Positions 17,154 to 26,625 are shown, numbered from the stretch's first letter. The stretch: DNA of 64,000 bases from Inhella gelatinilytica (GCF_016093295.1 NZ_JAEDAL010000004.1:124001-188000); one strand, 5' to 3'. Numbers and translations: made by a program. Notes: generated from the letters alone by a model not told the origin.

Positions 17154-17597
17154 GTGGGCATTTTGGTCGTGCACGGCCCCAACCTGAATTTGCTGGGGAC
17201 GCGAGAGCCCGAGGTCTATGGCCGCCAAACGTTGGCAGACATTGACGAGCGGCTGGCGCGCCTCGCTCAGCAAGCGGGTGTGGCGCTGAGTAGTTTCCAA
17301 AGTAACCACGAAGGGGCGCTGGTGGACCGCATTCAAGCTGCGGGCCACGACGGCACGCGGTTCATTGTGATCAACCCTGCCGCCTACACCCACACCAGCG
17401 TCGCCCTGCGCGATGCGCTGGCCGGTGTCGCCCTGCCTTTTATTGAAGTCCATTTGTCCAACATTCACCGACGCGAGCCCTTCCGCCACCACAGCTACTT
17501 GAGCGATCAAGCCGTGGGGGTCATCTGTGGCTTGGGGGCACAAGGCTATGAATTGGCCTTGCAGGCAGCCCTCGTCCGTCTCGCGCCAGCGGCTTGA
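17154..17597 (+). CDS. aroQ: type II 3-dehydroquinate dehydratase
   Basis: Dodecameric type II dehydroquinase converting 3-dehydroquinate to 3-dehydroshikimate; 147 aa, normal. The sequence opens with the invariant [18 protein letters not shown] (catalytic Arg/Tyr loop), then [27 protein letters not shown], and [18 protein letters not shown] with the catalytic histidine. The start is GTG, fixed by the conserved N-terminus. accB follows after 26 bases, a common Burkholderiales order (aroQ–accB–accC). Confidence 0.96.
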   Translation: MGILVVHGPNLNLLGTREPEVYGRQTLADIDERLARLAQQAGVALSSFQSNHEGALVDRIQAAGHDGTRFIVINPAAYTHTSVALRDALAGVALPFIEVHLSNIHRREPFRHHSYLSDQAVGVICGLGAQGYELALQAALVRLAPAA

Positions 17598-17623
17598 CGC
17601 TCGGTACATAACAAGGAATCCCC

Positions 17624-18085
17624 ATGGATCTGCGCAAACTCAAGACCCTGATCGACCTCGTTTCGGAATCGAACGTGTCGGAACTCGAAATCACCGAGGC
17701 CGATGGCAAGGTTCGCATCGTGAAGAGTGCGCCCGCGGCTGCCGCGGTGGTTCAGACCATGGCCATGGCCCCCATGCCCATGGCTGCGCCGATGCCCATG
17801 CCAGCCGCCGCCGTGCCTGCCGCAGCCCCAGTTGCTGAAGCGGCCCCCACCGGGCACATTGTGAAATCGCCCATGGTCGGCACCTTCTACCGCGCCTCGA
17901 GCCCGAACGCCAAAGCGTTTGTGGAGATCGGCCAGCAGGTCAAAGCCGGTGAGGCCCTGTGCATCATCGAGGCGATGAAGATCATGAACGAGATCGAGGC
18001 CGACGCCACGGGCACCGTCACCAAGATCTACTGCGACAACGGTCAACCCGTGGAGTTCGGCCAGCCGCTGTTCATCATCGAGTAA
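17624..18085 (+). CDS. accB: biotin carboxyl carrier protein of acetyl-CoA carboxylase
   Basis: Carries biotin between AccC and the carboxyltransferase AccAD in the first step of fatty-acid synthesis. 153 aa. The N-terminal dimerisation part ([20 protein letters not shown]) is joined by an Ala/Pro/Met-rich flexible linker (residues 38-75) to the biotinyl domain, with the biotinylated Lys119 in EAMKIMNE. A good AAGGA Shine-Dalgarno precedes the ATG. It is co-transcribed with accC, 10 bases downstream. Confidence 0.97.
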   Translation: MDLRKLKTLIDLVSESNVSELEITEADGKVRIVKSAPAAAAVVQTMAMAPMPMAAPMPMPAAAVPAAAPVAEAAPTGHIVKSPMVGTFYRASSPNAKAFVEIGQQVKAGEALCIIEAMKIMNEIEADATGTVTKIYCDNGQPVEFGQPLFIIE

Positions 18086-18095
18086 GGCGGTCGCT

Positions 18096-19445
18096 GTGTT
18101 CAAAAAGATTCTGATCGCCAACCGAGGCGAGATTGCCCTGCGCATCCAGCGAGCGTGCCGTGAACTGGGCATCCAGTCGGTCGTCGTCTATTCCGAGGCC
18201 GACCGCGAAGCCAAGTACGTCAAGCTGGCGGACGAGGCGGTCTGCATCGGCCCGGCCCCGTCGGCGCAAAGCTACCTCAGCATGCCGGCCATCATCGCCA
18301 CCGCGGAGGTGACCGATGCCGAAGCCATTCACCCGGGCTACGGCTTTCTGAGCGAAAACGCCGACTTTGCCGAGCGGGTGGAAACCAGCGGCTTTGTGTT
18401 CATTGGGCCCACGCCCGCGGCCATCCGCACCATGGGCGACAAGGTCAGCGCCAAGCAGGCCATGATCAAAGCTGGCGTGCCCTGCGTGCCAGGGTCCGAA
18501 GGGGCCCTGCCCGAAGACCCCAAGGAAATCGTGCGCATCGCGCGTGAGGTCGGCTATCCGGTCATCATCAAAGCTGCGGGCGGCGGTGGCGGCCGGGGCA
18601 TGCGCGTCGTCCACACGGAGGCTGCGCTGCTGCACGCCGTGCAAACCACGCGTTCGGAAGCGGGCGCGGCCTTCGGCAATCCGGCCGTCTACATGGAGAA
18701 GTTCCTCGAGAACCCGCGCCATGTGGAAATTCAGATCCTGGCCGACCAGCACAAGAACGCCGTCTGGCTGGGCGAGCGCGACTGCTCGATGCAGCGCCGC
18801 CACCAGAAGATCATCGAAGAGGCGCCGGCTCCCGGCATCCCGCGCCGCCTGATCGAAAAGGTGGGCGATCGCTGCGCGGCCGCCTGCAAGAAGATCGGCT
18901 ACCGCGGCGCGGGCACCTTTGAGTTCCTGTACGAAAACGGCGAGTTCTATTTCATCGAAATGAACACCCGCGTGCAGGTCGAGCATCCGGTCACCGAAAT
19001 GGTCACGGGGATCGACATCGTCAAGCAGCAGATCCTGATCGCGGCGGGCGAGAAGCTGCCGTTCAGCCAACGCCAAATCGAGATGCGCGGCCACGCCATC
19101 GAGTGCCGTATCAACGCCGAGGATCCGGTCAAGTTCGTGCCGTCGCCGGGCCGCATCACCATGTGGCACCCCCCCGGCGGCCCGGGCGTGCGCGTTGACT
19201 CGCATGCCTACACCAATTACTTTGTGCCGCCGAACTACGACTCGATGATTGGCAAGATCATCGTGCACGGCGACACCCGCGAGCAGGCCCTGGCGCGCAT
19301 GCGCACGGCCCTGGCGGAAACCGTGGTGGAAGGCATTCAGACCAACATCCCCTTGCATCGCGAATTGATGGTGGACGCGAAATTTGTCGAGGGCGGCACC
19401 AGCATCCACTATCTCGAACACTGGATGCAGCAGCACAAGCGATGA
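18096..19445 (+). CDS. accC: biotin carboxylase subunit of acetyl-CoA carboxylase
   Basis: ATP-grasp enzyme that carboxylates biotin on AccB with bicarbonate. 449 aa, normal length. Recognisable are [16 protein letters not shown] at the N-terminus, the Gly-rich loop [14 protein letters not shown], the [14 protein letters not shown] block, [12 protein letters not shown], and [14 protein letters not shown] with metal and catalytic residues. The start is GTG, supported by the conserved [11 protein letters not shown]. It overlaps prmA by ATGA. Confidence 0.98.
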   Translation: MFKKILIANRGEIALRIQRACRELGIQSVVVYSEADREAKYVKLADEAVCIGPAPSAQSYLSMPAIIATAEVTDAEAIHPGYGFLSENADFAERVETSGFVFIGPTPAAIRTMGDKVSAKQAMIKAGVPCVPGSEGALPEDPKEIVRIAREVGYPVIIKAAGGGGGRGMRVVHTEAALLHAVQTTRSEAGAAFGNPAVYMEKFLENPRHVEIQILADQHKNAVWLGERDCSMQRRHQKIIEEAPAPGIPRRLIEKVGDRCAAACKKIGYRGAGTFEFLYENGEFYFIEMNTRVQVEHPVTEMVTGIDIVKQQILIAAGEKLPFSQRQIEMRGHAIECRINAEDPVKFVPSPGRITMWHPPGGPGVRVDSHAYTNYFVPPNYDSMIGKIIVHGDTREQALARMRTALAETVVEGIQTNIPLHRELMVDAKFVEGGTSIHYLEHWMQQHKR

Positions 19446-20335
19446 GCACCCTTTTCGAGCTTGCGCTGATCTGCCCTCAGGAGCAGGTCGAGACCGTCAG
19501 CGATGCCCTGATGGAACTTGGAGGGCTGTCGGTCACCGTGGAAGACGCGGATGCCGATAGCCCTGACGAGCAAGCCCTGTTTGGCGAGCCTGGCATGCCG
19601 GCCCCTCGCGCCGGATGGCAGCGCAGCATCGTCAAGACCTTGTTTGAGCAGGAAGCAGCGGCCACCGAAACGCTCACCACGTTACTGGCGCAGCCGTTCG
19701 CCCAAGACGTCCACGTTCAAGGCCTTGTGCCGGTGGATGAACAAGATTGGGTTCGGCTCACCCAGTCGCAGTTCGCCCCGGTTCCCATCACGGACAGTTT
19801 TTGGATTGTTCCCAGTTGGCATGAGGCTCCAGCGCAAGCCCGTACGGTCATGCGATTGGATCCAGGGCTTGCGTTCGGTACGGGCACCCACCCCACCACA
19901 CGCATGTGCCTGCGATGGCTGGCACGGCAGGGCGACCTCGCGGGCCGCCGGGTCTTGGACTACGGGTGCGGATCGGGCATTTTGGCCATCGCGGCGGGCC
20001 TCTTGGGAGCGCGCGACCTGACCGGAGTGGACATCGATCCTGCTGCGGTCACGGCCACCGACTACAACGCCCAGACCAATGGAGTCGTCGTTCGCGTGGG
20101 TCTACCCGAGTTGGCCGTGGGCGCCTACGACATGGTGCTGGCCAACATCTTGGCGACGCCGCTGAAACTGCTCGCGCCCTTGCTGTGCGCCCATCTCAAA
20201 CCCGGCGCTCCGTTGATCTTGGCCGGCCTGTTGGAGCGTCAAGTTCAGGAGCTCCAGGCCACCTATGCGCCATGGGTTGAATTGCACGTGGCGGATCAAG
20301 AGGAAGGCTGGGTGTTATTGGCGGGGGTGCGATGA
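19442..20335 (+). CDS. prmA: ribosomal protein L11 methyltransferase
   Basis: SAM-dependent trimethylation of ribosomal protein L11. 297 aa, normal. The N-terminal substrate domain is followed by [16 protein letters not shown] and the SAM loop [16 protein letters not shown], then [15 protein letters not shown] and the NPPY-like [15 protein letters not shown] typical of PrmA. The start codon overlaps the accC stop (ATGA) and its own stop overlaps the next gene, giving accB–accC–prmA–zinc-ribbon protein as one operon. Confidence 0.96.
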   Translation: MSTLFELALICPQEQVETVSDALMELGGLSVTVEDADADSPDEQALFGEPGMPAPRAGWQRSIVKTLFEQEAAATETLTTLLAQPFAQDVHVQGLVPVDEQDWVRLTQSQFAPVPITDSFWIVPSWHEAPAQARTVMRLDPGLAFGTGTHPTTRMCLRWLARQGDLAGRRVLDYGCGSGILAIAAGLLGARDLTGVDIDPAAVTATDYNAQTNGVVVRVGLPELAVGAYDMVLANILATPLKLLAPLLCAHLKPGAPLILAGLLERQVQELQATYAPWVELHVADQEEGWVLLAGVR

Positions 20336-21363
20336 CCTGGGCGACGCGCTGCCCCACGTGTGCCACGGTTTTCCGCGTGGCCGCTGACCAGTTGCGCGTC
20401 AGTGAAGGGTTTGTGCGATGTGGCCGTTGCGATGGTGTTTTTAACGCCCAGTCACAGCTCTTTGATCTTCAGTCCGGCGAAACGATCTCGGTCCCCACAC
20501 CGGGAGCTCGGCCACAGGCCGCTAACCCATCCGAGCCACTGCAGGAGTCTCGGCTCGATGCGGGACCCACGTTCCGCCCCGAGCCCGCCGAGCCCCCTGC
20601 CGATGCGCTCACGAGCGAATTGGAGGCGGCACCTCAGAGACTTGCTCGGGACTGGCCGGATGCCGGTGATCCCGAGCCCGTTTGGACGGATGAGCCTGCT
20701 TCGCCGACACAGCCCCTTGACGCCCACACAGAAGGCACCGAGCCCGGCTTGCCGGATGAATGGCCAGCACCCGAAGACGCGACAGCCCGGATGCGCAGTT
20801 TGCTTGGCGCTGAGGCGTCCCCTTCCGTAGCGCCTCCGGAGTCGGAACCCTACCCAACCGGACAGTCGCTGCTCTTTGGCTCCGTCACGGAGCCGCCTGC
20901 GCGCCCGTCCAAGACCACCGCTGGGTTTGTCTTGAGCGCCGTTTTGCTCCTGGTCGCCGTGCCGGCGCAGTGGGCCTGGTTGTCAAGGGACGAGATTCGC
21001 GCCCGTTGGCCCTGGGCCGAAGCAACGTGGCAGAAAGTTTGCACAAACTGTGAGCCTGTGGCGCTTCGTCGCCTGGACGGACTGGTCGTGGCGGCCTCCA
21101 GTCTGCAGCCCACCCCCCAAGGTCAGGCCTATCACCTCAGAGTGCGCCTTGACCATCAAGGCCCTTGGCCCGTCACCCCACCTTCACTGGATTTGCTACT
21201 CACCGATCGGGAGGGCAAGCCCTTGCTGCGTCGCAGCCTCAGCCCGGCCGAGCTCGGTGTCCAGGTCCAACGGCTTGTGCCCGGTGACAAGTTGGAAATG
21301 GAAGCCACGTTCACGGTCGATGAGCGGCTCAATGGGTATGAGGTGGGCATTTTCCAGCCCTGA
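20332..21363 (+). CDS. zinc-ribbon and DUF3426 domain membrane protein
   Basis: 343 aa. An N-terminal MJ0042-type zinc ribbon with Cys7, Cys10, Cys30 and Cys33 (CPTC...CGRC) is followed by a long acidic, proline-rich low-complexity region (about 40-190), a transmembrane helix (TAGFVLSAVLLLVAVPAQWAW, about 195-217), and a periplasmic DUF3426 beta-domain with LDHQGPWPVTPPSLDLLLTD and EMEATFTVDERLNGYEVGIF. The function of this widespread betaproteobacterial protein is unknown; the order suggests a link between a cytosolic metal site and the envelope. ATGA overlap with prmA; a terminator follows directly. Confidence 0.85.
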   Translation: MTWATRCPTCATVFRVAADQLRVSEGFVRCGRCDGVFNAQSQLFDLQSGETISVPTPGARPQAANPSEPLQESRLDAGPTFRPEPAEPPADALTSELEAAPQRLARDWPDAGDPEPVWTDEPASPTQPLDAHTEGTEPGLPDEWPAPEDATARMRSLLGAEASPSVAPPESEPYPTGQSLLFGSVTEPPARPSKTTAGFVLSAVLLLVAVPAQWAWLSRDEIRARWPWAEATWQKVCTNCEPVALRRLDGLVVAASSLQPTPQGQAYHLRVRLDHQGPWPVTPPSLDLLLTDREGKPLLRRSLSPAELGVQVQRLVPGDKLEMEATFTVDERLNGYEVGIFQP

Positions 21364-21395
21364 CCCCGGAGATGGCCCCAGCCTGACCCGGCCAG

Positions 21396-21420
21396 AAAAA
21401 AACCGCCCGAAGGCGGTTTT
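21396..21420. terminator. bidirectional intrinsic terminator
   Basis: AACCGCC (21401-21407), CGAA loop, GGCGGTT (21412-21418), with a run of A on the left and T on the right. It sits between the ends of the convergent prmA operon and the histone-like gene and can serve both. Confidence 0.85.
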
Positions 21421-21468
21421 CCTCCAACAAACACGGGCGGCCGACTCACCACCGCCCTGAACAGGCCC

Positions 21469-21864
21469 TCAGGGCTTGTTGCTGGTCGGGAACGGCCAAG
21501 CCGCTTGCGGGCTGAGCGTCGTTTTGGCCGAAGGGGCCTTCTTCACCGGAGGCGACTTCGTGGGGGCTGCCTTTTTCTCGGCGGCCTTCTTCACCGGGGG
21601 CGACTTGGTGGGCGAGGCCTGCTTGGCTGGGGCTGCCGCCTTCTTCGCCGGAGCCGCTGCCTTCTTCGCCGGAGCTGCCGCCTTCTTCGCCGGAGCTGCC
21701 GCCTTCTTCGCCGGGGCTGCCGCCTTCTTCGCCGGGGCTGCCGCCTTCTTCGCCGGAGCTGCCGCCTTCTTCGCCGGAGCTGCCGCCTTCTTCGCCGGAG
21801 CTGCCGCCTTCTTGGCCGGAGCTGCCGCCTTCTTGGCCGGAGCCGCTTTCTTCGCAGTTGCCAT
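21469..21864 (-). CDS. histone H1-like Lys/Ala/Pro-repeat DNA-binding protein
   Basis: 131-residue, very basic, low-complexity protein: an N-terminal run of ten PAKKAAA heptads, then two TKSPPVKK units and a short tail (SPQAAWPFPTSNKP). This matches the bacterial H1/AlgP-like class that binds DNA non-specifically and compacts the nucleoid. It has no globular domain. The ATG at 21864 (MATAKKAAPAKK) is chosen because AAGGAG precedes it at good spacing, over an ATG six codons upstream. The heptads correspond to a 21-bp DNA tandem repeat likely to vary in number between strains. Confidence 0.8.
   Translation of the reverse strand: MATAKKAAPAKKAAAPAKKAAAPAKKAAAPAKKAAAPAKKAAAPAKKAAAPAKKAAAPAKKAAAPAKKAAAPAKKAAAPAKQASPTKSPPVKKAAEKKAAPTKSPPVKKAPSAKTTLSPQAAWPFPTSNKP
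21631..21840 (-). repeat. 21-bp tandem repeat, about ten units
   Basis: Ten near-identical 21-base units coding PAKKAAA, counted by the TTCTT landmark at 21-base spacing. Differences between units are mostly synonymous (GGAGCT, GGGGCT, GGAGCC), and the two units nearest the start codon carry TTGGCC instead of TTCGCC. Confidence 0.9.
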
Positions 21865-21979
21865 GTGAATCTCCTTGATCAAGGGGAGGAACCATCGCCC
21901 AGCCCCACGCGTAACAGGGCCGGTACGACCATTCGTTCACGGTCACTCAAGCAACCTTGAACGAATTCTTGTGTCCCAA

Positions 21980-21999
21980 CGGAAAGGAGCGCCTTTCCG
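21980..21999. other. hairpin between nrdB and the histone-like gene
   Basis: CGGAAAGG/CCTTTCCG stem with a 4-base loop, 61 bases past the nrdB stop. It lacks a T run on either side, so at best it is a weak 3'-end element for nrdAB. Confidence 0.35.
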
Positions 22000-22059
22000 C
22001 TAGGGCTTGTTGTCAATCTCGATTCAAAGCACAGTCAGCGCAGCCACCGGCCTTGACGT

Positions 22060-23205
22060 TCAATCCCAGTTCAGCGCGCCCCCGCTTTGATATTCAATGA
22101 CGCGGGTCTCAAAGAAGTTGCGCTCCTTCTTCAAGTCAATCATTTCACTCATCCAAGGGAACGGGTTCTCCTCGTTCGGGAACAGCGCATCCAAGCCAAT
22201 TTGCACCGCCCGGCGGTTTGCGATGTAGCGCAGGTAGCCCTTGAACATGGCTGCGTTCAGACCCAGCACGCCCCGCGGCATGGTGTCCTCGGCGTAGCGA
22301 TACTCCAGCTCGACAGCCTTCAAGAACAGAGCCTTGATCTCGGCCTTGAACTCCGCCGTCCAAAGCTGCGGGTTCTCCAGCTTCAGGGCATTGATCAGAT
22401 CAATGCCGAAGTTGCAGTGCATGGACTCGTCGCGCAGGATGTACTGGTACTGCTCAGCAGCGCCAGTCATCTTGTTCTGCCGGCCCATGGCCAGGATCTG
22501 CGTGAAGCCAACGTAGAAGAAGAGGCCTTCCATCAAGCAGGCGAACACGATCAGGCTTTTCAGCAGGGTCTGGTCGGCCTCGAAGGTGCCGGTCTTGAAG
22601 GCCGGGTCCATGATCGCGTCGATGAACGGAATCAGGAACTCATCTTTGTCCCGGATCGACGGCACTTCGTGATAGGCGTTGAAGATCTCGCCTTCGTCCA
22701 GGCCGAGCGACTCGACGATGTACTGATAGGCGTGGGTGTGGATCGCTTCTTCAAAAGCCTGACGCAGCAGGAACTGGCGACACTCGGGCGCCGTGATGTG
22801 GCGGTAGGTGCCCAGCACGATGTTGTTGGCGGCCAGCGAGTCGGCGGTGACGAAGAAGCCGAGATTGCGCTTGATGATGCGGCGTTCGTCCTCGCTCAAG
22901 CCGTTCGGGTCTTTCCAGAGCGCGATGTCGCGGCTCATGTTCACTTCCTGCGGCATCCAGTGGTTGGCGCAGGTAGCGAGGTATTTCTCCCAGGCCCACT
23001 TGTACTTGAAGGGGACCAGCTGGTTGACGTCAGTCTGCGCATTGATGATGCGCTTGTCTGCTACGTTCACACGGCGGTGCGCGGACGAAGAGCCAGTTGC
23101 CGACGGAGAGACAGAAACGCTGGCCGCATTCTTTGAGGCGGCAACTTCGCCACCGTGAGTGGCCAGTTGGGGAGTGGATTTGACTTCGTCTTCCCAATTC
23201 AACAT
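22060..23205 (-). CDS. nrdB: class Ia ribonucleotide reductase, beta subunit
   Basis: Diiron-tyrosyl radical subunit that generates the radical for NrdA. 381 aa. A ferritin-like fold with the expected ligand helices can be recognised ([59 protein letters not shown]). The C-terminal [19 protein letters not shown] includes the tail that docks on NrdA. A disordered N-terminal stretch (residues 5-45) is rich in Ser and Ala. It follows nrdA on the same strand after 176 bases holding two hairpins. Confidence 0.97.
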   Translation of the reverse strand: MLNWEDEVKSTPQLATHGGEVAASKNAASVSVSPSATGSSSAHRRVNVADKRIINAQTDVNQLVPFKYKWAWEKYLATCANHWMPQEVNMSRDIALWKDPNGLSEDERRIIKRNLGFFVTADSLAANNIVLGTYRHITAPECRQFLLRQAFEEAIHTHAYQYIVESLGLDEGEIFNAYHEVPSIRDKDEFLIPFIDAIMDPAFKTGTFEADQTLLKSLIVFACLMEGLFFYVGFTQILAMGRQNKMTGAAEQYQYILRDESMHCNFGIDLINALKLENPQLWTAEFKAEIKALFLKAVELEYRYAEDTMPRGVLGLNAAMFKGYLRYIANRRAVQIGLDALFPNEENPFPWMSEMIDLKKERNFFETRVIEYQSGGALNWD

Positions 23206-23285
23206 GGGGCGTTCCTCTATACGAAATTATCAAAGTGATGAATACAAATCACCAAGTGTTTTTTGGTTTGAATTTGCATTCAATC

Positions 23286-23339
23286 CCCCATTTCGTTGTC
23301 ACAGGACATCGAAATGGGGTTTTGTTCAAAGGATTGAAC
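23286..23339 (-). other. two hairpins in the nrdA–nrdB spacer
   Basis: A perfect 10-bp stem (23286-23295 with 23310-23319, 14-base loop) and a perfect 6-bp stem GTTCAA/TTGAAC (23324-23339, 4-base loop) lie in the AT-richer 176-base spacer. In the nrdA-to-nrdB direction neither is followed by a U-run, so they look like mRNA processing or stability elements rather than terminators. Confidence 0.5.
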
Positions 23340-23381
23340 GTTTAATCAAACAATCCAATGACTGAAATTGCAGAGACCGAG

Positions 23382-26249
23382 TTACTGACAGGCTTCGCAA
23401 TCGGGGTTGTCAATGCTGCAGAACTTGGCATCGGTCGCCGGCAACTCAGGCTCCGCAGCGGCCATGGGAGCATGACTGGAAACCGCATTGAGTTGCCCCG
23501 CCTTGGCCACCGTGCTCTTCTCGGCGTGCGTGGCACCAATGGTGCGCAGGTAGTAGGTCGTCTTGAGCCCACGCGTCCAAGCGAGTTTGTAGGTTTCGTC
23601 GAGCTTGCGCCCCGACGCGCCCGCCATGTAGATGTTCAAGCTCTGCGCCTGGTCGATCCACTTCTGACGGCGCGAGCCTGCCTCGATCAGCCATTGCGGC
23701 TCCACCTCAAATGCCGTGGCATACAACTGCTTCAGGTCCTCGGGCACCCGATCGATGCGGCGCAACGAACCGTCAAAGTGTTTGAGGTCCATGACCATCA
23801 CTTCATCCCACAGCCCGAGTTTCTTCAGGTCCCGAACGAGGTACTCGTTGACCACGGTGAATTCGCCGGACAAATTGGACTTGACAGAAATGTTGCCGAA
23901 GCTGGGCTCAATGGACGCGTCCACACCAATGATGTTTGAAATCGTGGCCGTGGGAGCAATGGCGACGCAGTTGCTGTTGCGCATGCCGTGGTGCTGGATT
24001 CGAACGCGCAGCGCCTCCCAATCCAACGTCTGACTGCGGTCCACGTCAACGTAACCGCCCCGCTGCTCGGCCAACAAGTTCAGGGTATCCAGGGGCAGGA
24101 TGCCACGATCCCACAGCGAGCCTTGATACGTGCTGTAACGGCCGCGCTCTTGAGCCAACTCCGAACTGGCCCAGTAGGCGTAGTAGCAAATGGCCTCCAT
24201 AGAACGATCCGCGAATTCGACGGCGGCTTGGCTGGCATAGGGCGTACGCAGTTGATACAGCGCATCCTGGAAGCCCATCAAACCCAGCCCAACCGGGCGG
24301 TGGCGCAAGTTGGAGTCCCGCGCCTTTTTGACCGCGTAGTAGTTAATGTCAATCACGTTATCGAGCATGCGCATGGCCGTCGACACCGTGCGCTTGAGCT
24401 TGTCGTGGTCCACATCGCCGTTCTTGAGGTGCTGCGCGAGGTTGATCGAGCCCAGGTTGCAGACGGCGATCTCGCTGTCGTTGGTGTTCAGCGTGATTTC
24501 TGTGCACAGATTGCTGGAGTGCACCACCCCGCAGTGCTGCTGCGGCGAGCGCACATTGCAAGCGTCCTTGAACGTGATCCAGGGATGGCCGGTCTCAAAC
24601 AGCATGGTCAGCATCTTGCGCCACAGCTCGCGCGCACCGACCTTCTTGTAAGGCTTGATCTCGCCCCGCGCGGCCTTTGCCTCGTAGGCCACATAGGCCT
24701 TCTCGAACTCGGCGCCGATGAGGTCGTGCAGATCGGGCGTGGTGCTGGGCGAGAACAGGCTCCACTCACCGCCTTCGATCACCCGCTTCATGAACAGGTC
24801 GGGAATCCAGTTCGCCGTGTTCATGTCGTGGGTGCGGCGGCGATCGTCGCCCGTGTTCTTGCGCAGCTCCAGGAACTCCTCGATGTCCAGGTGCCAGGTT
24901 TCCAGATAGGCGCAGACCGCACCCTTGCGCTTGCCACCCTGGTTGACCGCGACCGCGGTGTCGTTGACAACCTTCAGGAAGGGCACCACGCCCTGGCTCT
25001 CGCCGTTCGTCCCCTTGATGTGGCTGCCCAGCGCGCGCACCGGGGTCCAGTCATTGCCCAAGCCGCCGGCGTACTTGCTCAGCAGCGCGTTTTCCTTGAT
25101 GGCCTCGTAGATGCCGTCGAGGTCATCTGCAACCGTTGTCAGGTAGCAGCTGGACAGCTGCGAACGCAACGTGCCGCTGTTGAACAGCGTCGGCGTGGAG
25201 CTCATGAAATCAAAGCTCGACAGCACCTCGTAGAACTCGATCGCGCGCGCCTCGCGGTCAATTTCATTGAGCGCCAACCCCATGGCCACGCGCATAAAGA
25301 AAGCCTGCGGCATTTCAATGCGGGTCTTCTTGATGTGCAAGAAGTAGCGGTCGTACAGCGTCTGCAAACCCAGGTAGTCGAAGTTCAGATCGCGCTCGGC
25401 CTTGAGCGCGGCGCCCAGTTTGGCCAGGTCGTATTGCGCGAGCCGCGGATCGAGCAACTCGGCCTCAACCCCCTTCTTGATGTACTTGGGGAAGTACTCA
25501 ACGTACCGCTGCGCCATTTCAGCTTGGGTGGTTTCGCGCCCCAAGATTTCCTTGCGGATGGTGTGCAACAGGATGCGCGCCGTCGCCCGGGTGTAGCCGG
25601 GCTCGTTTTCGATCAAGGTGCGGGCCGACAAGATGGCCGCCTTGTAGACCTCATCGAGTGCGACGCCGTCATACAGGTTGCGCTGGGTTTCTGCCAGGAT
25701 GGGAGCCGCCTTGACCTCCGACCCCAAATCCGCGCAGGCCGATTCGATCAGCGCCTGCAAGGCGGCCAAATCCAGGGGCTTGCGAACGCCGCCATCCAAC
25801 ACGTGCAAGGCTTCGGCTGGCGGCGGCGCAACAGGAGCCTCGCCTTTGGCCGCACGGTCCGACGCACGACGCTCGCGATACAGCACGTACGCCCGAGCAA
25901 TTTCATGGTGCCCCCCACGCATCAGGGCCAATTCAACGTGGTCTTGAACGTCTTCAATGTGGAAGGTGCCGCCGCCGGGACGCGAGCGCAGCAAGGCCCG
26001 CACAACGGCTTCCGTCAGTCCATCAACCGTTTCACGCACACTGGCCGACGCCGCCCCTTGCGCCCCATGAACCGCCAAGAAGGCCTTCATCAAAGCCACC
26101 GCAATCTTGCTGGGCTCAAAAGCCACCACCGCACCGTTGCGGCGAATGATGTGGTAGGCCAAATAGGCGGATACCGGGTTCTGCGGCTCGGGGTTCAGGG
26201 TGACCGGGCGATCGGTCAGGGGAGCAGCGGCAACAAAGGCGTCGTGCAT
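23382..26249 (-). CDS. nrdA: class Ia ribonucleotide reductase, alpha subunit
   Basis: Catalytic subunit reducing NDPs to dNDPs. 955 aa from the ATG at 26249, preceded by GAGGA. An N-terminal ATP-cone (IIRRNGAVVAFEPSKIAVAL) is followed by a second cone-like segment (GGVRKPLDLAALQALIESA), suggesting a duplicated allosteric site, then the catalytic barrel with SSNLCTEI, NCVAIAPTATISNI and the GLGLMGFQDALY block. The C-terminus ends in the redox cysteine pair CEAC (…DNPDCEACQ). An in-frame ATG at 26336 is less likely. Transcription is from a promoter carrying two NrdR boxes. Confidence 0.97.
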   Translation of the reverse strand: MHDAFVAAAPLTDRPVTLNPEPQNPVSAYLAYHIIRRNGAVVAFEPSKIAVALMKAFLAVHGAQGAASASVRETVDGLTEAVVRALLRSRPGGGTFHIEDVQDHVELALMRGGHHEIARAYVLYRERRASDRAAKGEAPVAPPPAEALHVLDGGVRKPLDLAALQALIESACADLGSEVKAAPILAETQRNLYDGVALDEVYKAAILSARTLIENEPGYTRATARILLHTIRKEILGRETTQAEMAQRYVEYFPKYIKKGVEAELLDPRLAQYDLAKLGAALKAERDLNFDYLGLQTLYDRYFLHIKKTRIEMPQAFFMRVAMGLALNEIDREARAIEFYEVLSSFDFMSSTPTLFNSGTLRSQLSSCYLTTVADDLDGIYEAIKENALLSKYAGGLGNDWTPVRALGSHIKGTNGESQGVVPFLKVVNDTAVAVNQGGKRKGAVCAYLETWHLDIEEFLELRKNTGDDRRRTHDMNTANWIPDLFMKRVIEGGEWSLFSPSTTPDLHDLIGAEFEKAYVAYEAKAARGEIKPYKKVGARELWRKMLTMLFETGHPWITFKDACNVRSPQQHCGVVHSSNLCTEITLNTNDSEIAVCNLGSINLAQHLKNGDVDHDKLKRTVSTAMRMLDNVIDINYYAVKKARDSNLRHRPVGLGLMGFQDALYQLRTPYASQAAVEFADRSMEAICYYAYWASSELAQERGRYSTYQGSLWDRGILPLDTLNLLAEQRGGYVDVDRSQTLDWEALRVRIQHHGMRNSNCVAIAPTATISNIIGVDASIEPSFGNISVKSNLSGEFTVVNEYLVRDLKKLGLWDEVMVMDLKHFDGSLRRIDRVPEDLKQLYATAFEVEPQWLIEAGSRRQKWIDQAQSLNIYMAGASGRKLDETYKLAWTRGLKTTYYLRTIGATHAEKSTVAKAGQLNAVSSHAPMAAAEPELPATDAKFCSIDNPDCEACQ

Positions 26250-26340
26250 GGATTCCTCAGTGGTGGTGGATTTGGGGTCGACTTCGGAGCCGACCCAGGC
26301 GCCGCCCCACACGGGGCGACTCGGATGACCGTTCATTTCG

Positions 26341-26398
26341 CCCGCCTCGACTGCTTGTTCACTGCCAAATTTTTCGCAGTCGGCTCAGTTCGGGCGGG
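26341..26398 (-). other. extended hairpin in the nrdA leader
   Basis: Outer stem 26341-26346/26393-26398 (CCCGCC/GGCGGG) and inner stem 26348-26354/26376-26382 (CGACTGC/GCAGTCG) could fold in the 5' leader between the predicted transcription start near 26414 and the chosen ATG at 26249. The internal loop is asymmetric, so stability is uncertain. Confidence 0.3.
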
Positions 26399-26418
26399 GC
26401 TTTTTTGATCTCAGGCAA

Positions 26419-26434
26419 ACACTATATCTAGGGT
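26419..26434. promoter_or_regulatory. NrdR box 1 (overlaps the nrdA -10)
   Basis: ACACTATATCTAGGGT fits the NrdR consensus (ACAC-W-ATAT-...-GTGT-like palindrome). It covers the predicted -10 (TATAGT, minus strand) of nrdA. NrdR represses ribonucleotide reductase genes when dATP is high. Confidence 0.85.
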
Positions 26435-26449
26435 AATTCGATCTCTCAA
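26421..26449 (-). promoter_or_regulatory. nrdAB sigma-70 promoter
   Basis: On the minus strand: -35 TTGAGA (26449-26444), 17-base spacer, -10 TATAGT (26426-26421). Spacing is optimal and the site lies about 165 bases upstream of the chosen nrdA ATG, embedded between two NrdR boxes. The rest of the 376-base gap to cheW holds no gene. Confidence 0.7.
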
Positions 26450-26465
26450 CCACTATTCCTAGCGT
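26450..26465. promoter_or_regulatory. NrdR box 2
   Basis: CCACTATTCCTAGCGT, a weaker match to the same palindrome, starts 31 bases from box 1. That is three helical turns, the spacing usually found between paired NrdR boxes. It abuts the -35 of the nrdA promoter. Confidence 0.8.
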
Positions 26466-26625
26466 ATCAATCCGCTTGACAGGGGGCGTTTTCCTTGTTC
26501 CACGGGTGAGAGGGGCCACGCCACTCAGGGATCTTCCCAGGGACATTCGGGTGTGTGCCAAGTTGACGGCGGCGCGGTCTTGGCACAATGGCTCACATCC
26601 TTCTCAACCGCAAGCCCAGGCAGCC

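Noticed and set aside
21631-21840. Tandem 21-bp units considered as a CRISPR or satellite array
   Set aside because: Units are directly contiguous without spacers and encode an in-frame PAKKAAA protein with its own start and Shine-Dalgarno.
23286-23319. nrdA–nrdB hairpin read as an intrinsic terminator
   Set aside because: The T-run is on the plus-strand side, opposite to the direction of nrdAB transcription.
23988-26408. 806-codon open frame antisense to nrdA
   Set aside because: Same shadow effect; the minus strand encodes an unmistakable ribonucleotide reductase.
26583-26600. TGGCAC near cheW considered as a sigma-54 promoter
   Set aside because: The matching TTGC -12 element is absent at the required spacing.
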